From Microlunatus antarcticus (GTDB taxonomy: Bacteria; Actinomycetota; Actinomycetes; Propionibacteriales; Propionibacteriaceae), in contig NZ_JACHZG010000001.1 in the NCBI RefSeq assembly GCF_014193425.1, positions 2,046,001-2,110,000 of the forward strand: a stretch of 64,000 bases of DNA. Reading direction: 5' to 3'. The position numbers and the translations under genes were made by a program. Positions 8,414 through 15,691 of this stretch are shown here, piece after piece (the first letter of the stretch is position 1; every line of letters begins with the position of its first letter). The notes below the pieces were generated by a model. It had not been told where the DNA came from and did not search any database. It saw only the letters and a list, made by a program, of their open reading frames with translations.

Positions 8414-9034
8414 TCAGCCGATTCTGCTGGGAAGGCCCTGCCGGCGCCTGGCCCGGATGGTGATGATCACCACGGCAGCCGCCGTGAGGACCATGATCAC
8501 CAGCAGGGTGACGACGAGCCGCGTCGCGTAGTCGCCGGGCAGGACGGTGGGGTTGGCGGTGCCGAGGTGCTGGGCGTAGATCTCGGGCAGGACGACGAGC
8601 ACCAGGAGTCCGCCGATCACGAAGCCGGCCTTGACGAGGCCGACCGCGACGTCGGGCAGCCGGCCCAGGCTCCGGTGGGTGATCGCCCGGAGGAGGACCA
8701 GCACGGGGGCGAGGACGCCGTCCTGCAGCACCACGGCGGCACCGAGCCACAGAGCGAGCCAGAGGTAGCTGCCGGGCTGGACCGCGTGGAGGACCTTCCA
8801 GGCACCGACGAGCAGCACCACTGCTCCGAGGGCGCCGAGCACGAGCCGGACCCGTCGTACGGCGACGGCGGGGGCTCGCTCGGCGACGGGTGGAGCGACG
8901 TCGGCCGCGGGGAGGGCGGGCGTGGCGGCGGTCTCGAGCCGGTCGACGTAGCGGGTGAGCGCGTGCCTGGTGGTGAGGACCCCGGCCACCGTCACCAGAC
9001 CCCAGGCGAGCCCGATGATGCGCAAGGGCCTCAC
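8414..9034 (-). CDS. membrane protein of the molybdopterin oxidoreductase operon
   Basis: A 206-residue integral membrane protein with about five hydrophobic helices, for example LVLGALGAVVLLVGAWKVLHA, WLALWLGAAVVLQDGVLAPVL and LVVTLLVIMVLTAAAVVII. No family is recognised with certainty. The GTG at 9034 overlaps the stop of the upstream molybdopterin oxidoreductase by four bases (GTGA), so the two are translated together. The second helix pair carries few histidines, so a heme-binding role is not obvious. It may be an accessory or anchoring subunit of the adjoining redox enzyme. Confidence 0.72.
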   Translation of the reverse strand: MRPLRIIGLAWGLVTVAGVLTTRHALTRYVDRLETAATPALPAADVAPPVAERAPAVAVRRVRLVLGALGAVVLLVGAWKVLHAVQPGSYLWLALWLGAAVVLQDGVLAPVLVLLRAITHRSLGRLPDVAVGLVKAGFVIGGLLVLVVLPEIYAQHLGTANPTVLPGDYATRLVVTLLVIMVLTAAAVVIITIRARRRQGLPSRIG

Positions 9035-9648
9035 GCGATCGCCTCGACGCTGCTGAGCCACTTGGTCTGCAGGACCCCGGGCCGGTTGGGCGCGATCAGC
9101 CGGGCCGGGTAGCCGTGGTCGAGGCTGAGGGTCTCGCCGTTGAGCCGGAGCGCGACCAGGGTGGTCTCGTTCGTGACGAACTCGGGGCCCATCTCGGTGA
9201 CCCGGTACACGCCCTGGGGCTCGAGGCTGGTGAAGCGCACCCGCGTCTGGGGTGGTGCGCCGGTCAGGGCCATCAGGTCGCGGACGCGCACTCCGACCCA
9301 GTGGGCGCTGACGCTCCACCCCTCGACGCAGGCGATGGGCAGGGTGACGCTCGTCTGGAGGAGGTCGCCGAGGTCGGCCCGGCTCAGGGCCAGAGTGGTG
9401 GCGCCGGCGGTGACCTGCAGGCGCCAGGCGGGGTCGTTGGCGGCGTCGGCCACGGCGGCGGCCGCGGCGGTCCGGTTGACGGGGACCTGCTGGGGGCTGT
9501 CGCGCTGGGTGCGCGGAGCGAACAGGTTGCTGCCGTGCAGCAGCCCGAAGCTCTGTCCAGCGGTGAGCGCGGTCAGGCCGGCGGTCGCGACGCCGACGGT
9601 GGCGATGAAGCCGCGTCGGCTGGTCGTGATCTTGTTCTGCTTGGTCAC
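9031..9648 (-). CDS. exported molybdopterin-dependent oxidoreductase (sulfite-oxidase fold)
   Basis: A 205-residue protein beginning with a twin-arginine signal (TSRRGFIATVGVATAGLTAL), so it is folded with cofactor inside and exported by Tat. The remainder is the oxidoreductase molybdopterin-binding domain with the Mo-ligating cysteine in IACVEGWS, followed by WVGVRVRDLM and DHGYPARLIAPNRPG. It is shorter than classical sulfite oxidase and lacks the Mo-co dimerisation domain, which resembles the MsrP/YedY arrangement. It overlaps the cytochrome b gene upstream by ATGA and the membrane protein downstream by GTGA. Substrate candidates are methionine sulfoxide or another S/N-oxide; this is inferred. 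Confidence 0.82.
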   Translation of the reverse strand: MTKQNKITTSRRGFIATVGVATAGLTALTAGQSFGLLHGSNLFAPRTQRDSPQQVPVNRTAAAAAVADAANDPAWRLQVTAGATTLALSRADLGDLLQTSVTLPIACVEGWSVSAHWVGVRVRDLMALTGAPPQTRVRFTSLEPQGVYRVTEMGPEFVTNETTLVALRLNGETLSLDHGYPARLIAPNRPGVLQTKWLSSVEAIA

Positions 9649-10277
9649 CGTCGTCCCTCCAGCGGGGCCTCGAGCTCGCCGGGGTGCTCAGCAGCGGCCC
9701 GTGGTCCACCGGTCTCGCGCAGGTCGCTGCCTCGACGCCAGTAGCGCAGGATCTTGGGCAGCTGGACGGCGACGTGCAGCGCGATGGAGCCGACGATGAC
9801 CCAGGCCAGGGCGTAGTGGACGTCGCGGAACGCGAAGTGCTGCCAGGGATACCACTGGTAGGTGTTCAGCAGACCCATCGCGAGCTGCAGCAACGAGCTC
9901 GACACCAGCACCGCGATCGAGAGTCGTTCGGCGAGCTGGAGCAGGCCGCGGAAGGGTGGGAAGGCGAACAGCTTCGGGTACACCGTCCAGAGCTTGGCGA
10001 GCAGCAGCGGGATGCACGCGATTCCGGTGACGACGTGCAGGCCCTGGGTGATCCGGTAGAGGTTCGTCGGCCAGGTGGGGAACCGCATGCCGGGCAGCGG
10101 GTTCTGCAGGAAGTGGCTGTACAGGCCGGTGCCGAAGCAGACGAGGAAGCCGGCGGCGAGCACCCGACCGAGGACCACCGTGACCCGGGTCGTCCGGGCC
10201 GGGGTGGCCAGCCGGGCCTGGAGCCGGCCGGCCTGGCGTTGCCCGATGACGTTGACGACGTCGCTCAGGAGGCTCAT
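9645..10277 (-). CDS. cytochrome b/b561-type membrane subunit
   Basis: A 210-residue membrane protein with about four helices and spaced histidines suited to b-type heme: SHFLQNPLPG, GLHVVTG, FAFRDVHYALAW and SIALHVAVQ. It is the first gene of a three-gene coupled operon with a Tat-exported molybdopterin oxidoreductase. The likely job is passing electrons between quinol and the periplasmic molybdenum enzyme, as MsrQ does for MsrP. The ATG at 10277 is clear. Heme binding is inferred from the histidine pattern. Confidence 0.8.
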   Translation of the reverse strand: MSLLSDVVNVIGQRQAGRLQARLATPARTTRVTVVLGRVLAAGFLVCFGTGLYSHFLQNPLPGMRFPTWPTNLYRITQGLHVVTGIACIPLLLAKLWTVYPKLFAFPPFRGLLQLAERLSIAVLVSSSLLQLAMGLLNTYQWYPWQHFAFRDVHYALAWVIVGSIALHVAVQLPKILRYWRRGSDLRETGGPRAAAEHPGELEAPLEGRR

Positions 10278-10376
10278 GGGTCCATCCGATCGGTGCTGGT
10301 GGCGCTGAGGGTCTTGCTGCCGTTGGTTGCCCGGGGAGCAGGCGTCTTACCGACCACCGTGAGTTTGCGGCTCCCG

Positions 10377-10610
10377 TCAGGTGCGCTGCTCAGAAGCGGT
10401 CCGCATCAGGCTCAGCAGGCCGCGGTAGTCCTCCCCGCAGGGGTCGCAGCTCTCGAGGTGCGCCGTGATGCCGGGCAGCGTGTGATCGGGGTCGTTCCCG
10501 GCCAGGACGAGCTCGGCGTACACGTCGATGAGGTGCCAGGTCTCCTCGCAACCGGCGTCGCGGGGGTCGGTGGTCAGGAGCGCGCGGAGTCCACCCGACC
10601 GGTCTCCCAC
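10377..10610 (-). CDS. small zinc-finger-like protein, possible anti-sigma factor
   Basis: A 77-residue protein with CEETWHLIDVYAE and a downstream HLESCDPCGEDY, the His-x3-Cys-x2-Cys arrangement of zinc-binding anti-sigma domains (zf-HC2/ZAS). It has no membrane helix, so it would act in the cytoplasm. It is placed 165 bases downstream of a sigma-70 family gene on the same strand, as expected for a cognate anti-sigma factor. Start GTG at 10610. The molybdopterin/cytochrome operon continues 99 bases downstream and may belong to the same regulon. Confidence 0.65.
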   Translation of the reverse strand: MGDRSGGLRALLTTDPRDAGCEETWHLIDVYAELVLAGNDPDHTLPGITAHLESCDPCGEDYRGLLSLMRTASEQRT

Positions 10611-10775
10611 ACCCCACCTCCGCCCTGCTGCAGTCGACGACCCTGCCGACCCTAGCGCCCGTCTCCCGCAGCGCGGCCGACTTCACCTCGTTCGCATCCC
10701 CCAGGCCAAACCTTCTTACCTGGCCCGCGTCGTGCGGCGGACGGTCGAGCAGCGCGGGGACCGAACGCGCTCGGG

Positions 10776-11390
10776 TCAGTCGGGTGCGACCTCCAGGAAA
10801 CCCTGCTCGCCCAGGTAGAGGCGGAGCTTTCGCCGGGCGTCGAACATCGCCTTGTAGACCGCGTTGCGGTTGGTGCCGAGCTCGGCGACGAGCGCGTCGA
10901 GGGGCACCCCGTCCACCACCAGGGCGACGAAGATGCGGCGCTGGTGCGGGGTCATGGCCTCGTCGACGCCGCGGCGGACGGCGGCCAGCAGCTCGCGGGC
11001 CTCGGCGGACGTGTCCGGCGCCACCCCCAGGGCGTCGGGCAGCCGTTCCCAGGCCTCGGCGTCGAGGTGGCGGCTCTCCCGTCGCCACGCATGGCGGGCG
11101 AGCTTGGAGGAGACCTCGAGGACGACGAACTTGTACGCCCAGGTGGTGAAGCGGCTCTCGCCGCGGAAGGAGTCGAGGCGACGCAGGATGGACATGACGG
11201 CGTCCGCGGCGGCCTGCTGAGCGATGTCGTCGAGCTCGACGCCGGCCACACCGTTGTAGCCCGAGCGTCGTGCGGCCTCGGCGTGCGCCGCGCGCAGCAG
11301 GAGCGCGTGCAGCTCGCCCGTGGCGTCGTCACGCGTGGGCGAGCTCACGTCGAGGGCCCGCACCCAGCGCTCCGAATCGGCGTCGCTCAC
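10776..11390 (-). CDS. ECF-like sigma-70 family RNA polymerase sigma factor
   Basis: A 204-residue sigma factor. Region 2 is seen as DIAQQAAADAVMSILRRLDSFRGESRFTTWAYKFVVLEVSSKLARHAWRR, and region 4 as MTPHQRRIFVALVVDGVPLDALVAELGTNRNAVYKAMFDARRKLR. The linker between them is short, typical of extracytoplasmic-function sigma factors. A small zinc protein follows downstream as putative anti-sigma factor, and the exported molybdenum enzyme operon is a candidate target. About 200 bases upstream (11391-11591) contain no other visible feature. Confidence 0.85.
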   Translation of the reverse strand: MSDADSERWVRALDVSSPTRDDATGELHALLLRAAHAEAARRSGYNGVAGVELDDIAQQAAADAVMSILRRLDSFRGESRFTTWAYKFVVLEVSSKLARHAWRRESRHLDAEAWERLPDALGVAPDTSAEARELLAAVRRGVDEAMTPHQRRIFVALVVDGVPLDALVAELGTNRNAVYKAMFDARRKLRLYLGEQGFLEVAPD

Positions 11391-11591
11391 CTCGATCCCT
11401 TCCTCGGCACGGCGCCGGTCGTCCCGAACCGATCGGCGGGCACCCGCGGCGCGACGGCATCGTCACGCCTCACCGGGAGGTCCTTCCCGCGATCGTCGTG
11501 AACCTATCCGCCTCTCGAGCGGACCCTGCCCGTGAGCCTCGGCGTCGATGGGACGCCCGCCAGCGCAGTGGGCGGCCGCCGCTGTGGCGGG

Positions 11592-12134
11592 TCAGCGCGT
11601 CGAGGTGATGACGAGCACCGCCGAGCAGGCTTCTCCGTCGAGCGGGCGGTAGCGGTGAGCGCCCGCGCTGGAGAACGACACCGAGTCGCCCGGGTCGAGC
11701 ACCGCCGTGCCCTCCCGGTGGCGCACCTCGAGCCGGCCGGCGGTGACCAGCACGTGCTCGCGCACCCCGGGTCCGTGGGCGGGGGAGCGGCGGTCGGCGT
11801 CCGGCTGGAAGGCGAGCCGGTAGATCTCGACGGTGCTTCCGTCGGCCGTGGTCTCGGTGCTGAGCAGCGTGGCGGTCAGGCCGTCGGCCGACACCTCGGT
11901 GCCGGGTTCGTCCGCCAGCAGGGTGGCGAGCGGGACATCGAGCGGACCCGCGAGGGCGTAAAGGGTGGCGAGCGTCGGGTTCCGCTGCCCCGCCTCGATC
12001 TCCGAGAGCGACCCCTTCCCGATCCCGGCCGCCGCAGCCAGGGCCGAGAGGCTCAGCCCGCGGTCGCCGCGCAGCTCGCGCAGGCGCTCGCCGAGCGCCG
12101 CAAGGTCGGGCGCGCGGCTTCCGGCGGGGCTCAC
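11592..12134 (-). CDS. XRE family regulator with C-terminal cupin
   Basis: A 180-residue regulator. The N-terminal helix-turn-helix is RLRELRGDRGLSLSALAAAAGIGKGSLSEIEAGQRNPTLATLYALA. A cupin barrel occupies the C-terminal ~100 residues (HGPGVREHVLVTAGRLEVRH...LDPGDSVSFSSAGAHRYRPL). Such XRE-cupin proteins sense small metabolites, often amino-acid- or aromatic-derived. It is divergent from a BenE-type transporter, separated by 45 bases that contain a perfect palindrome, so it very likely regulates that transporter and itself. Confidence 0.9.
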   Translation of the reverse strand: MSPAGSRAPDLAALGERLRELRGDRGLSLSALAAAAGIGKGSLSEIEAGQRNPTLATLYALAGPLDVPLATLLADEPGTEVSADGLTATLLSTETTADGSTVEIYRLAFQPDADRRSPAHGPGVREHVLVTAGRLEVRHREGTAVLDPGDSVSFSSAGAHRYRPLDGEACSAVLVITSTR

Positions 12135-12148
12135 GCGCTCAGGGTAGC

Positions 12149-12164
12149 GTTCTGTTTACAGAAC
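12149..12164. promoter_or_regulatory. perfect 16-bp palindromic operator
   Basis: GTTCTGT-TT-ACAGAAC, a fully symmetric 7-2-7 inverted repeat centred between the divergent XRE-cupin and BenE genes, 15 bases from each start codon. Binding by the XRE-cupin protein is inferred from position. Confidence 0.75.
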
Positions 12165-12179
12165 GACGAGGAGGAGCAG

Positions 12180-13436
12180 ATGTCCGATCACCTGCGTCCG
12201 GTGGTGGCCGGGCTGGTGACGGCCCTGGTGGGGTCGACCAGCTCGTTCGCGGTGGTGCTGGCCGGGCTCCGTGCCGTCGGCGCGTCTCCGGCTCAGGCCG
12301 GCTCCGGCCTGCTCGCGCTCTTCGTCACCATGGGTCTGGCGACCGTGGTGGTCTCGGCCCGTACGCGGATGCCCGTCACCTTCGCCTGGTCGACGCCGGG
12401 GGCGGCTCTGCTCGTCGGCACGGGCGGCGTCGTCGGCGGTTGGCCGGCGGCGGTCGGGGCGTTCCTGGTCACCGGCCTGCTGATCACGGCCACGGCGGTC
12501 TGGCCCGGGCTGGGTCGGCTGATCGCGCGCATCCCGGCTCCCGTCGCCCAGGCCATGCTCGCGGGCGTCCTGCTCTCGTTGTGCCTGGCCCCGGCCCGGG
12601 CGGCGGTCTCGACCCCGTGGCTCGTGCTGCCCGTGATCGCGGTCTGGCTGGTCCTGCTGCGGCTGGCGCCACGCTGGGCGGTACCGGCGGCGTTCGTGGT
12701 CGTGGTCGTGATCGTCGTCGCCGTGACCGGCGGCCTGCCCGGAGACCGCAGCCTGCTGCCGACGCCGGTCTGGACGACCCCGACGTGGAGCACCCAGGCA
12801 CTGATCGGGCTCGCCGTGCCGCTCTACGTGGTCACCATGGCCTCGCAGAACGTCCCGGGCGTGGCGGTGCTCGCCTCGTTCGGCTACCGCACGCCGTGGC
12901 GGCCGGCCATGGCCGTGACCGGCGTCGGCACGCTGCTGGGCGCCCCGTTCGGCGGGCACGCCATCAATCTCGCGGCCATCAGCGCCGCCCTCTCGGCGTC
13001 ACCCGACGTGCACCCCGACCCGGAGCGGCGCTGGATCGCCGCGCAGACCGCAGGATGGGCGTACGTCGCGCTCGGTCTGGTCTCGACCGGCCTGGTGGAG
13101 CTGGTCGCGCGGGCGCCGGCGGGACTGGTGGAGACGGCGGCCGGACTCGCCCTGCTCCCGACGTTGGCCGCGTCCCTGGCCGGTGCGCTCGCGGGGCCGG
13201 AGCTCCGGATCCCCGCGGTGGCGACCTTCGTGGTGGCCGCCGGGGGAGCGAGCGTGCTCGGGATCGGACCCGCCTTCTGGGCCCTGGTCGTCGGCCTGGT
13301 GGCCTGCGGGGTGCTCAGACCGTGGCGTGCTCGGGCTCGGACGGTACGGGCTCCTCGGTGGCGTGCGAGTCGGTCAGGGACAGCGAGCCGATCGTCGCGA
13401 TCACCCCGACCAGGACGGCGACGGCCAGGTAGATGA
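12180..13436 (+). CDS. BenE-family benzoate/H+ symporter-like transporter
   Basis: A 418-residue inner-membrane transporter with about twelve helices. Recognisable BenE landmarks are GSTSSFAVVLAGLRAVGASPAQA, MPVTFAWSTPGAALL and TMASQNVPGVAVLASFGYRTPW, with a polar GGHAINLAAISAAL segment. BenE proteins import benzoate or related aromatics by proton symport. ATG at 12180 has GAGGAGGAG upstream. The hydrophobic domain ends near residue 385; the final ~35 residues are Arg/Ser-rich and read antisense to the end of the MFS gene, so the two convergent genes overlap by 122 bases. Confidence 0.85.
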   Translation: MSDHLRPVVAGLVTALVGSTSSFAVVLAGLRAVGASPAQAGSGLLALFVTMGLATVVVSARTRMPVTFAWSTPGAALLVGTGGVVGGWPAAVGAFLVTGLLITATAVWPGLGRLIARIPAPVAQAMLAGVLLSLCLAPARAAVSTPWLVLPVIAVWLVLLRLAPRWAVPAAFVVVVVIVVAVTGGLPGDRSLLPTPVWTTPTWSTQALIGLAVPLYVVTMASQNVPGVAVLASFGYRTPWRPAMAVTGVGTLLGAPFGGHAINLAAISAALSASPDVHPDPERRWIAAQTAGWAYVALGLVSTGLVELVARAPAGLVETAAGLALLPTLAASLAGALAGPELRIPAVATFVVAAGGASVLGIGPAFWALVVGLVACGVLRPWRARARTVRAPRWRASRSGTASRSSRSPRPGRRRPGR

Positions 13437-14799
13437 CGCGTTCGCCGTCGAAGTAGGCGTGCACGAGGTCGGGGCTCCAGACGCCCACCGGCAGCCGCGT
13501 GGTGACGAGGGCCGCGATGAGCGTTCCCACGACGGCCGTGCCGAGGCTGCTGCCGATCTCCTGCGAGGTGTCGTTGAGCGCCGCCCCGATGGAGGTCTGG
13601 TTCTCCGGCATCGCCTTGACGAGAGCGACGGCGCAGATCGTCATGATCGTCCGCAGCCCGGTCGTCAGCACCACCATGCAGACGGCGATGGCGAGGTAGC
13701 CGTGCGAGACGGCCCAGGACATGCCGACCAGCGAGCCGACCAGGAGCGCCGTCCCGGTGAGGCAGGCCAGGCGGTGGCCGAGCCGGGCGGCGAGCTGCTC
13801 GGCGACCGGTGTCGCCGCGATCATCGTGAGGATCAGGGGCAGGTTCGCCAGGCCGGCGCGCATCGGGCTCCAGCCGTACGCGTACTGGAAGTGCAGGATC
13901 AGGCCGAACATGACGCTGGCCATGGTGACCGAGGCCCCGAGCTGGGTGATCGCCGCGCCGCGCGCAGGACCCGTGCGGAAGATCGCGAGGTCGATCATCG
14001 GCGATTCGGCGTGGCGCTCGCGCAGGACGAAGCCGACGACGGCCACGACGGTGCCGACCGCGCAGGCGACGGTGAGCGGGGAGAGCCAGCCGTGCTCGAC
14101 GCCGCTGGTGAGGGTGTAGCAGCCGAGACCGATGGCGGCCACGGTGAGCGCGGTGCCGGGCAGGTCGAGGCGCTCGGACGTCAGGTCGGCACGTCGGTCG
14201 GCCGGGACCCCGGCGCGGACGCCGAGCCAGGCGATCAGGGCGATGGGGGCGTTGATCACGAGCAGCCACTGCCAGCTGAGGTGGGTGAGGACCGTCCCGC
14301 CCAGCAGGGGACCGAGCACGAAGCCCGACATGCCGACGATCATCACCACGGTGATCGAGCGCATCCGCAGCTTTTCGTCGTCGAAGAGCCGGAAGATCAG
14401 CGACATCGTGACCGGCGCCATCGCCGCGGCGGCCAGCCCGAGGGCGGCGCGCAGGGCGATGAGCTGACCGATGCTCGTGACGAGGACGACGGCCAGGCTG
14501 ATGAGGCCGAACGCGGCGAGCCCGGTCAGCAGCACCCGCCGTCGGCCGAACCGGTCCGCAGCGGACCCGGCGGTGAGCAGCAGCCCACCGAAGGTGAGGG
14601 AGTAGGCCCCGGTCACCCACTGCAGCCCGGTCGTCCCGCTCTCGAGCGAGCGTCCGATCGTGGGCAGGGCGATCGAGAGCAGCGTGTTGTCGACCATCTC
14701 GACGAAGAAGGCCAGGCAGAGCGCGGCCAGAGGGATCGCCGCGGCGCGCAGCGAGGTGTACGTGGGAGCTTTCGTGGTGGTGACGATCGTGGTGCTCAT
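13315..14799 (-). CDS. MFS drug efflux transporter (DHA2/EmrB-QacA type)
   Basis: A 494-residue exporter with about 14 predicted helices. DHA2 landmarks are FFVEMVDNTLLSIALPTIGRS, WVTGAYSLTFGGLLLTAGSAADRFGRRR (motif A) and MSGFVLGPLLGGTVLTHLSWQWLLVINAP (motif C). It would expel hydrophobic compounds at the expense of the proton gradient. It is divergent from a TetR regulator with two operator-like repeats between them, which suggests substrate-induced derepression. The 3' end overlaps that of the BenE gene on the opposite strand. ATG at 14799. Confidence 0.92.
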   Translation of the reverse strand: MSTTIVTTTKAPTYTSLRAAAIPLAALCLAFFVEMVDNTLLSIALPTIGRSLESGTTGLQWVTGAYSLTFGGLLLTAGSAADRFGRRRVLLTGLAAFGLISLAVVLVTSIGQLIALRAALGLAAAAMAPVTMSLIFRLFDDEKLRMRSITVVMIVGMSGFVLGPLLGGTVLTHLSWQWLLVINAPIALIAWLGVRAGVPADRRADLTSERLDLPGTALTVAAIGLGCYTLTSGVEHGWLSPLTVACAVGTVVAVVGFVLRERHAESPMIDLAIFRTGPARGAAITQLGASVTMASVMFGLILHFQYAYGWSPMRAGLANLPLILTMIAATPVAEQLAARLGHRLACLTGTALLVGSLVGMSWAVSHGYLAIAVCMVVLTTGLRTIMTICAVALVKAMPENQTSIGAALNDTSQEIGSSLGTAVVGTLIAALVTTRLPVGVWSPDLVHAYFDGERVIYLAVAVLVGVIATIGSLSLTDSHATEEPVPSEPEHATV

Positions 14800-14832
14800 G
14801 GCGGCCTGTCTCTCGAACGCCGTACGACTATC

Positions 14833-14863
14833 GAACGACGTTCTAGACGATAGAACGCTGTTC
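14833..14863. promoter_or_regulatory. paired GAAC-N3-GTTC operators
   Basis: Two 11-bp palindromes, GAACGACGTTC at 14833-14843 and GAACGCTGTTC at 14853-14863, with centres exactly 20 bases (two helical turns) apart. They lie between the MFS gene and its divergent TetR gene. A further arm pair CTATCG/CGATAG overlaps the first. The arrangement suggests cooperative binding of two TetR dimers. Confidence 0.7.
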
Positions 14864-14878
14864 GGTAGGATGCAAGCC

Positions 14879-15619
14879 ATGGCTGCAGATCGATCGACGA
14901 CGACCGGTCCCGACCCCACCGAGGCCCGGGGCCGCGGTCGTCGGCGGGCGTCGCACTCGCTCGACACGGTGCTGGGCGAGGCCATCGCGATCCTCGACGA
15001 GTCGGGCGAGCCGGCCCTGACCTTCCGCGCCCTGGCGGCACGGCTCGGCGGTGGCGTCGCGAGCATCTACTGGTACGTCGCCAGCCGCGACGAGCTGCTC
15101 GAGCGGGCGACGGAGGAGGTGATGGGCCGGGTCGTGGCCGAGACCGAGCCGCTGACGCACGGGCCGGACCCGATCGCCAACGTGCGGGCGATCGCCCTCG
15201 CCCTCTTCGACGAGTTCGTCCGACGGCCGTGGTTCGGCCAGCTCATGCTGCGCAACAACGGGCTCCAGCCGCACTCGATGCTGATGTTCGACCGGCTCGG
15301 CCAGCAGCTCATGAAGCTCGACCTGACCCCCCGGCAGCGGTTCCACGCGGTGTCGTCGATCGTCAGCTACGTCGTCGGGGTCGCGGTCGACCTCGCCGAA
15401 CCGCCGCCGCGCGAGTTCCTCGAGAGCGGCATGGAGCCCAGGGAGTTCCTGGCCATGTACGCCGAACGCTGGCGTGCGCTCGACCCGGAGGGGTACCCCT
15501 TCGCGCATCAGGTCGCGGACGAGTTCGCGACGCACGACGACCTCGAGGTGTTCCGGTCGGGGCTCGACCTGCTGCTGGCCGGGCTACGCCTCCAGGCCGG
15601 CTCCGGATCGACACGATGA
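14879..15619 (+). CDS. TetR/AcrR family regulator (TetR_C type)
   Basis: A 246-residue regulator. The DNA-binding domain is AIAILDESGEPALTFRALAARLGGGVASIYWYVASRDELLERATEEV, where the W-Y-V recognition-helix variant is typical of TetR_C members. The C-terminal domain is long and helical. Two ATG codons are possible, 14870 and 14879; the second is preferred because GGTAGG lies about eight bases before it. Divergent from an MFS efflux gene with two matching operators between them, so it is the likely pump repressor. Confidence 0.88.
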   Translation: MAADRSTTTGPDPTEARGRGRRRASHSLDTVLGEAIAILDESGEPALTFRALAARLGGGVASIYWYVASRDELLERATEEVMGRVVAETEPLTHGPDPIANVRAIALALFDEFVRRPWFGQLMLRNNGLQPHSMLMFDRLGQQLMKLDLTPRQRFHAVSSIVSYVVGVAVDLAEPPPREFLESGMEPREFLAMYAERWRALDPEGYPFAHQVADEFATHDDLEVFRSGLDLLLAGLRLQAGSGSTR

Positions 15620-15691
15620 ACCGCTAGGCGACGACGAGCAGCGCTGGCGTCGCGTACGGGGAGCACGGGGCGGCGCGACGACCGAACGAAG

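Noticed and set aside
13183-14853. 556-residue forward reading frame over the MFS gene
   Set aside because: Repetitive Gly/Asp/Arg-rich composition with no domain; it is the complement of a clear DHA2 transporter.
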